A program made the position numbers and the translations under genes. From Parasediminibacterium sp051861445 (GTDB lineage Bacteria; Bacteroidota; Bacteroidia; Chitinophagales; Chitinophagaceae), in assembly GCA_051861445.1 (NCBI GenBank), contig JBHYCS010000009.1:1-64000 (forward strand): DNA of 64,000 nucleotides. Direction: 5' to 3'. Under the pieces are notes generated by a model, which was not told the origin of the DNA, did not search any database, and saw only the letters and a list, made by a program, of their open reading frames with translations. Shown piece after piece: positions 17,787 through 25,688 of this stretch; within the stretch, counting starts at the first letter, position 1, and each line of letters begins with the position of its first letter.

Positions 17787-18464
17787 ATGAGAGTGTTTTT
17801 TAATCTATTAATTGTTACCGTAATTACTTATTCGTTTACAAGTTGTTCTAGTGGTAAATATATGGACAAGCAATTGGTTAAGCAATTTAGCAGTTTACCC
17901 AAAATTAACAATGCAAAAAATGGGAAAAATATTGTCATCAATTCTCCATTATTAGTTAAATCTGATACTATTTCAACAAGCATTTCTAAATTTCACAGCT
18001 TTATTCCTTTAATTATATTTTGGCATTATGAAAGTGATACATACACTACACTAAATGCTCAAATTCCGATTGCAAAGTTTGTGTCAACCATACAAACACA
18101 GCAAAACTTGCAAAGAATTAATGAAAAGCTAAATGGCAGAAAGCTTGAACTAAGCATTGATACAATTCCTCAGAACTTTTATAGATATTACAATTACAAC
18201 CTAGTTTTTCTACTAATATACTTTCAATGGTATTCTAGCGGATACAAAGGTTTAGAAAGCAATATGGTAGTAAGTTATAAAGTAACAGGTTTGAACAACG
18301 AAGTAAAAAAAGGGGCAATTCACGTTCCGTATAATGTAGATCAAATAAAGGATGGTTTATTTAAATCTTGGACAAAAGGCTTATCGAAGTATTTAGAAAA
18401 ATATGAAGATAATATTTCAAATATGACAAATGAGTTTGTTGAACAACTTTTACGAGAGCTATAA
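17787..18464 (+). CDS. Lipoprotein of unknown function
   Basis: A 225-residue protein with a lipoprotein signal (VITYSFTSCSSGK, cysteine at about 20). I do not recognise a family. The mature part has mixed strands and helices, two short aromatic-rich hydrophobic stretches around 75–85 (FHSFIPLIIFWHYES) and 140–150 (YNLVFLLIYFQWYSSGY), and a helical C-terminus. The stretches are too polar at their edges to be certain membrane helices. It stands alone, preceded by about 190 bp of AT-rich DNA, and converges on the heme A synthase gene across a terminator. Confidence 0.65.
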   Translation: MRVFFNLLIVTVITYSFTSCSSGKYMDKQLVKQFSSLPKINNAKNGKNIVINSPLLVKSDTISTSISKFHSFIPLIIFWHYESDTYTTLNAQIPIAKFVSTIQTQQNLQRINEKLNGRKLELSIDTIPQNFYRYYNYNLVFLLIYFQWYSSGYKGLESNMVVSYKVTGLNNEVKKGAIHVPYNVDQIKDGLFKSWTKGLSKYLEKYEDNISNMTNEFVEQLLREL

Positions 18465-18492
18465 ATAAACATTGCTCATTTAAATGATTATT

Positions 18493-18528
18493 AAAAAAGT
18501 CGCTAATGCATTCGTTAGTGACTTTTTT
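18493..18528. terminator. Bidirectional terminator
   Basis: AAAAAAGTCGCTAA pairs with TTAGTGACTTTTTT around an 8-nt loop (one G·T mismatch in the stem), with A and T runs on either side. It sits between the convergent lipoprotein gene and the heme A synthase gene. Confidence 0.85.
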
Positions 18529-18545
18529 ATTGAAAAAAACCGCTA

Positions 18546-19559
18546 TTACTTATGTATTTTGTGATGTGAAATTCTTAACCAATTATAAAAAACAGCGGCT
18601 ATTAAAATAGAAGAAAGCAATAAATGCAATGGTTGTGCAAATGCAGGAAAATCAACATAAACCAATACAACACCTATTAAAATTTCTGCAATTACAACTA
18701 CTAAAACGGGTTTATAAATACCACTCAATTTATTCTTATAAAACAAATACGCTGTTAATAAAGTAATTACTAACGAACTACTTCTGTGTACATAAAACCA
18801 TATATCTAATTCATCAACCCAACCGCTTCGGTTTAAATAAGCAAATTTTGAAGCAATAATATCTATTTGTGCTCTTACATCGGTTCCTAAAAGTATTTGT
18901 AAAAAAACAGCAACGAATAATACCCTTGTAAGTTGAATGGTTTCTAAACCTACCAACACTCTTTTTTTACCTTTGGCTAAAAACAAAATGTATTGACATA
19001 AAAAAACCATTGCCAAAGCTCCAAACATATGTAAGCTAATTTTTAAAAGTGCCAAATTACTATCTACAACCGTTTTACCCAACCATGCTTGAAAACCCGT
19101 TAGCAATACCAACCCTAAACTTAAAATGGCTACCCATTTATTGGTTTTAAAAAACCAACAACTCCATATAAATTGTATCAAAACCAATATTCCTAATAAA
19201 GCTCCTAATAAACGATTGATATATTCTATCCAAGTTTGCACAACATCAAACTTTGCATAATTGTGCTTTTCGTATTGTTTCCAATCGGTAGCATTGTATT
19301 CATTTGCACTTACAAACTTTTTTACTGCGTATTTTAAACTATCGTTGTAAACTATAAATTGCCCTTTTTTATATGCATGATTGGGCTGAAAAATAACTTG
19401 TTCTGCTTTTGTTGGTGGAACAATGCTACCAAAACAAGTAGGCCAATCAGGACAGCCCATGCCACTTTGAGTTGTTCTTACTACACTGCCTGCAATAATT
19501 ACCAAAAAGGTAGTTACCAAAACAATCCACACAAAAGTTATAAACCGCTTAGAAATCAT
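18546..19559 (-). CDS. ctaA: Heme A synthase (COX15/CtaA family)
   Basis: Converts heme O to heme A for cytochrome c oxidase. About eight membrane helices are visible. The extracellular loop has the conserved cysteine pair GCPDWPTCFG at C36 and C42. Heme-ligand histidines are found at H177 (SLHMFGALA), H258 (YVHRSSS) and H312 (QPLHLLLSS). The first ligand position, normally His in an ExxHR motif, is asparagine here: E112-Y-I-N115-R. I believe some Bacteroidota relatives share this change, but that should be checked. The start gives an N-terminus with the usual first helix followed by SVVRTTQSGMGCPDWP. It is transcribed alone and converges on the upstream lipoprotein gene. Confidence 0.93.
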   Translation of the reverse strand: MISKRFITFVWIVLVTTFLVIIAGSVVRTTQSGMGCPDWPTCFGSIVPPTKAEQVIFQPNHAYKKGQFIVYNDSLKYAVKKFVSANEYNATDWKQYEKHNYAKFDVVQTWIEYINRLLGALLGILVLIQFIWSCWFFKTNKWVAILSLGLVLLTGFQAWLGKTVVDSNLALLKISLHMFGALAMVFLCQYILFLAKGKKRVLVGLETIQLTRVLFVAVFLQILLGTDVRAQIDIIASKFAYLNRSGWVDELDIWFYVHRSSSLVITLLTAYLFYKNKLSGIYKPVLVVVIAEILIGVVLVYVDFPAFAQPLHLLLSSILIAAVFYNWLRISHHKIHK

Positions 19560-19664
19560 GAGTTTTCAAATTAGGATGAGCAAAGTTAGGTAGCAGTTAC
19601 CCACCTTGTAGATAGTTGTTTAAAGTTTTAATAAAATAAACTGCTGCTACTTATTTTTACAATT

Positions 19665-20261
19665 ATGTTAGCCCTTCGTTTTCAAACACAATTTGTAGAA
19701 GCTGGATGCGATGAAGCAGGCAGAGGCTGCTATGCTGGTCCGGTGTTTGCAGCTACAGTAATTTTACCTGGAAATTTTTACCATCCTTTATTAAACGATA
19801 GCAAGCAAGTAAAAGAAAAAGATAGAAACGAACTAAGATTGTTTATAGAACAACATGCAATTGATTTTGCAGTAGCCATGGTTTCTAATGAAGAAATAGA
19901 CCGTATTAATATTTTAAAAGCATCTTTCAAAGCCATGCATTTGGCAATTGAAAAACTAAAGCAGCGTCCACAATATTTAGCAATAGATGGCAATAGATTT
20001 ACCCCCTATTCTAATATTCCACATCAATGCATTGTAAAAGGCGATGGTAAATTTGCCAATATTGCTGCTGCTAGTATTTTGGCAAAAACGTATAGAGATG
20101 CTTATATGCAACAACTGCATGAAGAATATCCACAGTATTTATGGAATCAAAACAAAGGTTATGGAACTGCCGCTCACAGAAAAGCAATTGAACAATTTGG
20201 ATTATGCAAATACCATAGATTGAGTTTTAATATTGCCCCCAAACAAATAAATTTATTTTAA
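19665..20261 (+). CDS. rnhB: Ribonuclease HII
   Basis: Removes RNA from RNA–DNA hybrids and single ribonucleotides from DNA. The signature AGCDEAGRGCYAGPV carries catalytic D16 and E17; further acidic residues are in LAIDGNRF and in the AASILAKTYRDAYM helix. The length of 198 residues is normal. The fold ends with YPQYLWNQNKGYGTAAHRKAI and HRLSF as in the family. Its stop codon overlaps by four bases the end of the convergent lipoprotein gene, so there is no room for a separate terminator between them. Confidence 0.96.
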   Translation: MLALRFQTQFVEAGCDEAGRGCYAGPVFAATVILPGNFYHPLLNDSKQVKEKDRNELRLFIEQHAIDFAVAMVSNEEIDRINILKASFKAMHLAIEKLKQRPQYLAIDGNRFTPYSNIPHQCIVKGDGKFANIAAASILAKTYRDAYMQQLHEEYPQYLWNQNKGYGTAAHRKAIEQFGLCKYHRLSFNIAPKQINLF

Positions 20262-21124
20262 TGCTTTTTAATAAATTTCATTAATCCATTTATTTCTAAC
20301 GTTAATCCTGCAGCTGCACTAAGTGTTTTGGCTTTGGGTAAGTTGTACTGAAAATTATTGGCCAACGACAATTGGGTGTCGAATTTTAAAAAACTAAACT
20401 TAGGAATACCCAATTGAATATTTACAAAAGGCTCAAAAAACACAAAACTATTTTTGTCGATTTTATTCAAATAAAAATATTCTAACTCTTCTTTTTGATA
20501 ATTGGTTTGTACAGAAGAAAAATGCAGACTTGATAATGTAGCCCCAAATGACAAATGAATCACTGAAGATGGCATAATGTGAATGGATCCTTGTACAAAA
20601 TATTTGTTTGCTTTTGTGATGTGAAATCTATTGTATGCATTATCTATAGAATCTAATCCATTGTCTTGAATTTTATTGTTTAAAAATGCACAACCTAAAT
20701 ACATATTGTAGGTTAAAATACCTTTATTATCCAGTTTTCCAAAATAACCAATGGCTAATTCGGTAGCATTTCTTTTATACAATATGGATGAGCTGTTGAA
20801 AATATTGGTTTGTACGATTGAATTTAAAGAACCACTATATCTCGTTGAATCATAAGCATATTTCTGTGATTCATTCTTTGTTTTGTAAGCAGCAATAATT
20901 GCTACATGCTTGGTAATTGCATAACCTGTTTGTATAGCAAAGCCTTTGTTTTCTCCCTTAGCATCAGAAAATTGATATCCTGTAAGCTTTGCATCGCCTT
21001 TATTTTTTGCATACAATACATTGACAGGCATATTGGCATATGCAAATCTTTCAGCTCGCCTAAAAGCACAAGAACTAAAAAACAAGGCAACTACAATAAA
21101 TAGAAAAGTTTGTTTTACTAGCAT
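20258..21124 (-). CDS. Lipoprotein with outer-membrane-barrel-like body, unknown function
   Basis: A 288-residue protein with a lipoprotein signal (LFIVVALFFSSCAFRR, cysteine at about 19). The mature part alternates short polar and aromatic-rich strands (GFAIQTGYAITKHVAIIAAYKTKN, NATELAIGYFGKLDNKGILTYNMYLGCAF), as in the small outer-membrane beta-barrels of Bacteroidota. No enzymatic motif is visible. The 3' end overlaps rnhB by four bases. A 21-bp inverted repeat lies just upstream of the start, between this gene and the TsaC-type gene on the same strand. Confidence 0.7.
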   Translation of the reverse strand: MLVKQTFLFIVVALFFSSCAFRRAERFAYANMPVNVLYAKNKGDAKLTGYQFSDAKGENKGFAIQTGYAITKHVAIIAAYKTKNESQKYAYDSTRYSGSLNSIVQTNIFNSSSILYKRNATELAIGYFGKLDNKGILTYNMYLGCAFLNNKIQDNGLDSIDNAYNRFHITKANKYFVQGSIHIMPSSVIHLSFGATLSSLHFSSVQTNYQKEELEYFYLNKIDKNSFVFFEPFVNIQLGIPKFSFLKFDTQLSLANNFQYNLPKAKTLSAAAGLTLEINGLMKFIKKH

Positions 21125-21145
21125 ATACTAGTACAAGACAATACA

Positions 21146-21166
21146 ATTTGCAATATTGCTGCAAAT
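21146..21166. promoter_or_regulatory. Inverted repeat ATTTGCA-N7-TGCAAAT
   Basis: Two perfect 7-bp arms separated by 7 bp lie between the end of the TsaC-type gene and the start of the barrel-like lipoprotein gene, about 22 bp from its ATG. It resembles, but does not match in spacing, the TGCAAC palindrome in front of merC at 40493–40507. Confidence 0.3.
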
Positions 21167-21167
21167 A

Positions 21168-21776
21168 TTAATCTCTCCATTCTCCTGCACCCATTCTAAT
21201 TACTTCGTACGTTTCTTTGGTACAATCAATAATGGTAGAAGGTATCATATTACCAATTCCTCCATCAATAACAATATCAACCAAATGTTTAAAATTTTCA
21301 TACATCAATTCAGGATCGGTATATTCTTCTACCATTTCTCCTGGTAACGATGCCGATAAAATAGGGTGCTGTAAAGTTTGTAATATACTTTGTGTAATGT
21401 TATTGTTTGGAACTCTTAAGCCAATAGTATTTTTTTTACTCTGCAAAATTTTAGGAACTTCTTTGCTAGCAGGCAAAATAAAAGTGTAAGGACCAGGCAA
21501 ATAACTCTTTAACATTCTGTATAAAGGCGTATCAATACTTTTTGTGTATTTACTCAAGTGGCTTAAATCGCTACAAACAAAACTCAGTTGTGCTTTTGAA
21601 GCATCTATTTGTTTTATTCTTGCAATTCGTTCAATCGCCTTATGTTCAAAAATATTACAACCCAAACCATAAATAGTATCTGTAGGGTAAATAATTACAC
21701 CGCCATCTAACAAGCATTCAACAACGGTTTTAACGTGTCTTGCATTGGGATTATCAGGATGAATGTGTAACAACAT
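21168..21776 (-). CDS. Threonylcarbamoyl-AMP synthase (TsaC/Sua5/YciO family)
   Basis: Makes threonylcarbamoyl-AMP from threonine, bicarbonate and ATP for the t6A base of ANN-decoding tRNAs. The YrdC-fold hallmarks are GGVIIYPTDTIYGLGCN (about 29–45) with the KR-type site later, LPGPYTFILPASKEVP and IGLRVPNN. The 202-residue length fits a stand-alone YrdC domain without the Sua5 extension. YciO paralogs have the same fold, and a firm TsaC assignment would need the genome's other copy to be excluded. Gene transcribed on the same strand as the next lipoprotein gene, 43 bp apart. Confidence 0.88.
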   Translation of the reverse strand: MLLHIHPDNPNARHVKTVVECLLDGGVIIYPTDTIYGLGCNIFEHKAIERIARIKQIDASKAQLSFVCSDLSHLSKYTKSIDTPLYRMLKSYLPGPYTFILPASKEVPKILQSKKNTIGLRVPNNNITQSILQTLQHPILSASLPGEMVEEYTDPELMYENFKHLVDIVIDGGIGNMIPSTIIDCTKETYEVIRMGAGEWRD

Positions 21777-22006
21777 GCTACAAAGGTCGGTAAAAAAAAT
21801 TCATTCTAACCAATAACGACTTTATTGATAAGCACAACAACGGTAACATTTACTGCTTTTACTTACACAATATGCTATGTAGTTAAATACTTCAATTATA
21901 TTTATTAATAAAAAAACAATAAAATGTACCACTTCAAAATTGGTGCGTATTTTCACTAGTATAGCTATAATAAAATACTGTACTTGTTTATGGCTAAATT
22001 TTTATT

Positions 22007-22807
22007 ATGCACCAATATTCTGAACCTAATTTACTTAGTTATACCATTTATCTACAACCAAAAACAACGAAGTGGGTTACCTTAATTCATGGTGCTGGTG
22101 GCAGTTCTATTATTTGGTTTAGGCAAATTAAATTCTTAAATACCCACTACAATGTTTTGCTAATAGACTTAAGAGGTCATGGTAATTCAAAACACAAGCC
22201 TACCACAAATTCGCTAACATTTGATGAAGTGGTTCAAGATATTATTGATGTTTTAAACCATCTTAAAATTGCGTCTTCTCATTTTATTGGTATTTCATTA
22301 GGAACAATAATTATTAGACAACTAGCAGCAACACATGCAAAAAGGGTAGATGGTTTAATAATGGCAGGTGCAATTATGCAATTAAATATACGCTCACAAT
22401 TGCTCATGCAGTTAGGTATGTTTTCAAAAAGTTTTATTCCTTACATGTGGCTGTATCGGTTTTTTGCATTCATTATTATGCCAAGGCATAACCACAAAAA
22501 ATCTAGAGCCATGTTTATTCGAGAGGCTAAGAAACTAACACAACAAGAATTTATTAGATGGTATCGGTTGTCTACACAAGTAAATACAGTATTGAAAAAA
22601 TTACGCTCTAATATTGCTGCAATGCCTTGTTTGTATTTAATGGGCAAAGAAGATGCAATGTTTTTACCATCTATTCAAAAGCTAGTAACAAAGCAGCCTA
22701 TCAATAATAAATTGATAGTAGTACCTAATTGTGGACACGTTGTAAACATAGATCAACCAGATTTATTTAATAATTACACAATTGCGTTTTTGAATACCAT
22801 AGGTTAA
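22007..22807 (+). CDS. Alpha/beta-fold hydrolase
   Basis: A 266-residue hydrolase of the 3-oxoadipate enol-lactonase/esterase type. The oxyanion-hole segment is LIHGAGGSSIIW, followed by LLIDLRGHGNSK. The nucleophile elbow is GISLG with S97, and the other triad residues are likely D216 (MGKEDAMF) and H244 (NCGHVVNID). The lid region (140–200) is basic and aromatic, with PRHNHKKSRAMF. No signal peptide is present, so it should be cytoplasmic. The substrate cannot be told from the sequence. It is a single-gene unit with an AT-rich 230-bp upstream region. Confidence 0.88.
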   Translation: MHQYSEPNLLSYTIYLQPKTTKWVTLIHGAGGSSIIWFRQIKFLNTHYNVLLIDLRGHGNSKHKPTTNSLTFDEVVQDIIDVLNHLKIASSHFIGISLGTIIIRQLAATHAKRVDGLIMAGAIMQLNIRSQLLMQLGMFSKSFIPYMWLYRFFAFIIMPRHNHKKSRAMFIREAKKLTQQEFIRWYRLSTQVNTVLKKLRSNIAAMPCLYLMGKEDAMFLPSIQKLVTKQPINNKLIVVPNCGHVVNIDQPDLFNNYTIAFLNTIG

Positions 22808-22909
22808 TGTTTGTAAACGCTTTTGTTCCATCTTTATGTATATATTGATTCTTAAAAAACAAGTATTATATCAATACAGATCGTCTATATTTTTAAAACA
22901 AAAAGCATT

Positions 22910-23140
22910 ATGTGGAAAGAAACAAATAACCAATTACACCAACAATTTGTGTTTGCCAATTTCTCTGAAGCCATGGCTTTTATTGTTCAAATGGCAATTG
23001 CATCAGAAAAACTAAATCATCACCCAACATTTACATGCACCTACAATAAAGTAGATGTATGGTTGCAAACACATGATAAAGGAAATATGGTTACAGCATT
23101 AGATTGGCAGCTAGCAGCTGCTATTGATGGTTTTAAGTAA
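22910..23140 (+). CDS. 4a-hydroxytetrahydrobiopterin dehydratase (PCD/DCoH)
   Basis: Dehydrates the 4a-carbinolamine formed by pterin-dependent aromatic amino-acid hydroxylases so the cofactor can be recycled. The family motif is complete: EKLNHHPTFTCTYNKV with the active-site HH pair and H-P, then W-L-x-THDxGxxTxLD near the C-terminus. At 76 residues it is at the short end of the family, with a brief N-terminus (MWKETNNQLHQQFVFANF) carrying the usual W and F positions. It stands about 100 bp after the hydrolase gene and converges on selD with only a 9-bp gap. Confidence 0.93.
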   Translation: MWKETNNQLHQQFVFANFSEAMAFIVQMAIASEKLNHHPTFTCTYNKVDVWLQTHDKGNMVTALDWQLAAAIDGFK

Positions 23141-23149
23141 TAATAATAG

Positions 23150-24208
23150 CTATTGATTAGTAATAAAAATCGGCTTTTCTTGCTGAGCTACACAAACACC
23201 AATGTGTTGAATATATGCTATTTGATGTTGTTGTAAAATTGTTTGAACAGTTTGTAATTCGTTAGGATCTACAGCAATTAACAAGCCACCGTTTGTTTGT
23301 GGATCAGGTAAAATATTAAACGCTTCCATTACATTTATTCCTTTGTCAAAGGCAACTTTTGTGCTGTAACTATTCCAATTTCTATAGGTAGCATCAGGTA
23401 CAATTCGTTGGGCTAAATATGTTTTTGCAGCTTCTATAATTGGTATTTTATTATAGAAAATAGTTGCACCTAAACCACTATTTTCTACCATTTCTAACAA
23501 ATGACCTAATAAGCCAAAACCTGTTACATCTGTCATGGCATGTACGCCTTCTATTTTACCCAAATCGGCTCCAACTTTATTCAATACACACATTTGTTCT
23601 TCAAACAACAATGCATCATTTATAGATAAAACACCTCTTTTTTGAGCTGTAGATAAAATGCCCACACCAATAGGTTTTGTAAGCAGTAAAATATCGCCTT
23701 CTTTTGCTGTATTGTTTCTTTTTAAATGATTTATTTGCACCATTCCATTTACCGACAAACCAAAAATAGGTTCTGTACTATCTATTGTGTGTCCACCAGC
23801 TAAAACAATTCCTGCTTCTTTACAAATTGCTCTACTACCTTCTAATACTTGCTGAGCCAAGGCTACTGGTAACTTATCAATTGGCCAACCTAAAATGGCA
23901 ATTGCCAAAATGGGTTTTCCACCCATTGCATACACATCACTAATAGCATTGGCACTTGCAATTTTTCCGAAAGTAAATGCATCGTCTACAATTGGCATAA
24001 AAAAATCTGTAGTGCTAATGATTGCAGTTTCAGCATCTAAAGCATAAACGGCAGCATCATCGCTAGTTGAATTGCCCACCAATAAACGATGGTCTGTTTC
24101 TATATTATTTTGTGTTTGTAAAATGGTTTGTAAAACTTGTGGAGCAATTTTGCAACCACAACCAGCACCATGAGAAAATTGGGTTAACCGAATAATTTCG
24201 TTAGACAT
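23150..24208 (-). CDS. selD: Selenide, water dikinase (selenophosphate synthase), Cys form
   Basis: Makes selenophosphate from selenide and ATP. The active-site motif is HGAGCGCK with catalytic C17 (cysteine, not selenocysteine), C19 and K20. Other hallmarks are DDAAVYAL, TDFFMPIVDDAFTFGKIASANAISDVYAMGG, and the C-terminal half with VTGFGLLGHLLEM and LPDPQTNGGLL. The length is complete. No selenouridine synthase, SelA or SelB is seen in the window, so its use here (tRNA 2-selenouridine or selenoproteins) is not shown. The gene converges on the pterin dehydratase gene with a 9-bp gap. Confidence 0.95.
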   Translation of the reverse strand: MSNEIIRLTQFSHGAGCGCKIAPQVLQTILQTQNNIETDHRLLVGNSTSDDAAVYALDAETAIISTTDFFMPIVDDAFTFGKIASANAISDVYAMGGKPILAIAILGWPIDKLPVALAQQVLEGSRAICKEAGIVLAGGHTIDSTEPIFGLSVNGMVQINHLKRNNTAKEGDILLLTKPIGVGILSTAQKRGVLSINDALLFEEQMCVLNKVGADLGKIEGVHAMTDVTGFGLLGHLLEMVENSGLGATIFYNKIPIIEAAKTYLAQRIVPDATYRNWNSYSTKVAFDKGINVMEAFNILPDPQTNGGLLIAVDPNELQTVQTILQQHQIAYIQHIGVCVAQQEKPIFITNQ

Positions 24209-24390
24209 AGATATACAATTATTGCTTGTAAATGTATTATAGATATTGCCTTGTTACGTGTGTTGAAATACATTTATAAAAATTAATAAGATTGTAGAAT
24301 ACTTTTTCTGGCATAATATTAGAAACGTATTTAATGATTGTTCTTTTCCTTTCGCTATACTTTTTTCCAACTTTTAAACTTATTCTGCTT

Positions 24391-25571
24391 ATGACATCAG
24401 CTATAATTATTACTATTTGTGTATTGGTATTAATTGCATACTTGTTTGATATTAGTGCTGCTAAAACAAAAATTCCATCGGTTATTTTGCTTTTAGTGGT
24501 AGGTTGGGCTGTTAAAAAAATGGCACAATTTCTCAACATACAAGTACCAGACTTAGCACCCATTTTACCTATTTTAGGAACGATTGGTTTAATATTAATT
24601 GTATTAGAGGGCTCTCTTGAATTAGAATTGAACAAATCAAAACTAGGCGTTGTAAAAAAGTCGTTTGTAATTGCTTTAATACCCATGTTGGTATTGGGTG
24701 GTTTATTAGCTTGTGGCTTAGCCATAAGTGGAGAAGCATCTTTTAAAACAAGTTTAATAAACGTTTTACCATCTGCATTATCAGTAGTGCTATAGCAATA
24801 CCTAGCGTTCGTAATTTATCGAACAAACACCGAGAATTTATTACTTATGAAAGTAGTATTTCTGATATTATTGGTGTGGTTTTATTCAATTTTTTCTTAT
24901 TTAATACACATATTGGATTGTCGTCTGTATTGGCCTTTTCGGCAGAATTTGTTTTGTTAATTATTATTTCGTTTGTTGCTACAGCAGCTTTGGCTTTTTT
25001 GTTGAGCAAAATTAAACATCATGTAAAGTTTATTCCCATCATTCTACTTATTTTACTCATTTACAATGTTGCCAAAGTTTACCATTTATCGGCTTTGGTA
25101 TTTATTATGATTGTAGGCTTGTTTTTGGGAAATTTAGACGAATTAAAACATAACAAATACATTCAACTATTACAACCAGAAATTCTAAAAAATGAAATTC
25201 ATAAGTTTACAGAATTAGTAGTAGAATCTACTTTTCTAATTCGTTCATTATTCTTTTTACTATTTGGCTTTTTAATAAAAACAGATGATATTTTAAATAC
25301 CGAAACACTGTTGTGGTCTGTTGCAATTGTAGCTGTAATATTAGTTATTCGAGCCATTCAACTATACATTTCGAAGCTGCCCATTTTTCCATTGGTATTT
25401 ATTGCACCAAGAGGTTTAATTACTGTTTTATTGTTTTTAAGTATTCCTGCTAGTCAGCAAATTCAATTTGTAAACAGTTCTTTAATCATTCAAATTATTG
25501 TTATTTCAGCACTGGTAATGATGTTTGGATTGTTATTTTATAAACCCAATAATAAAGTAGAAGCTGTGTAA
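24391..25571 (+). pseudogene. Cation/proton antiporter (CPA family), broken by a frameshift
   Basis: Two open frames encode the two parts of one membrane antiporter. The first covers helices 1–5 (ICVLVLIAYLFDISAAKTKIPSVILLLVVGW to LINVLP) and then ends at a stop at 24793. The second continues in another frame from about 24771, reading CIISSAIAIPSVRNLSNKHREFITYESS, then SDIIGVVLFNFF and five or more further helices up to the stop at 25571. Loss of one base at about 24771–24773 explains the break: adding a T there would read LPFCII, as expected for this family. An intact protein would be about 393 residues, close to normal. The defect could be a real mutation or a sequencing error; the rest looks undecayed, which favours a recent or artefactual event. 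A strong terminator follows. Confidence 0.85.
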
Positions 25572-25618
25572 ATACGCTTTATTATAGTTCATTACCAAAC
25601 TTGATCGTTTTGTTGCAT

Positions 25619-25658
25619 AAAAAAAGTCCAAACTCAACAATGAGTTTGGACTTTTTTT
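25619..25658. terminator. Strong bidirectional terminator
   Basis: A perfect 18-bp stem (25619–25636 with 25641–25658) and a 4-nt loop ACAA, bounded by seven A and seven T. It lies between the convergent antiporter gene and the large secreted protein gene. Confidence 0.95.
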
Positions 25659-25688
25659 GATAGAGAAAAGTGTACGGATTAAATAAGA

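Noticed and set aside
24769..24795. Programmed -1 frameshift as explanation of the split antiporter
   Set aside because: No X XXY YYZ slippery heptamer in the right frame and no obvious following pseudoknot; a one-base loss is simpler.
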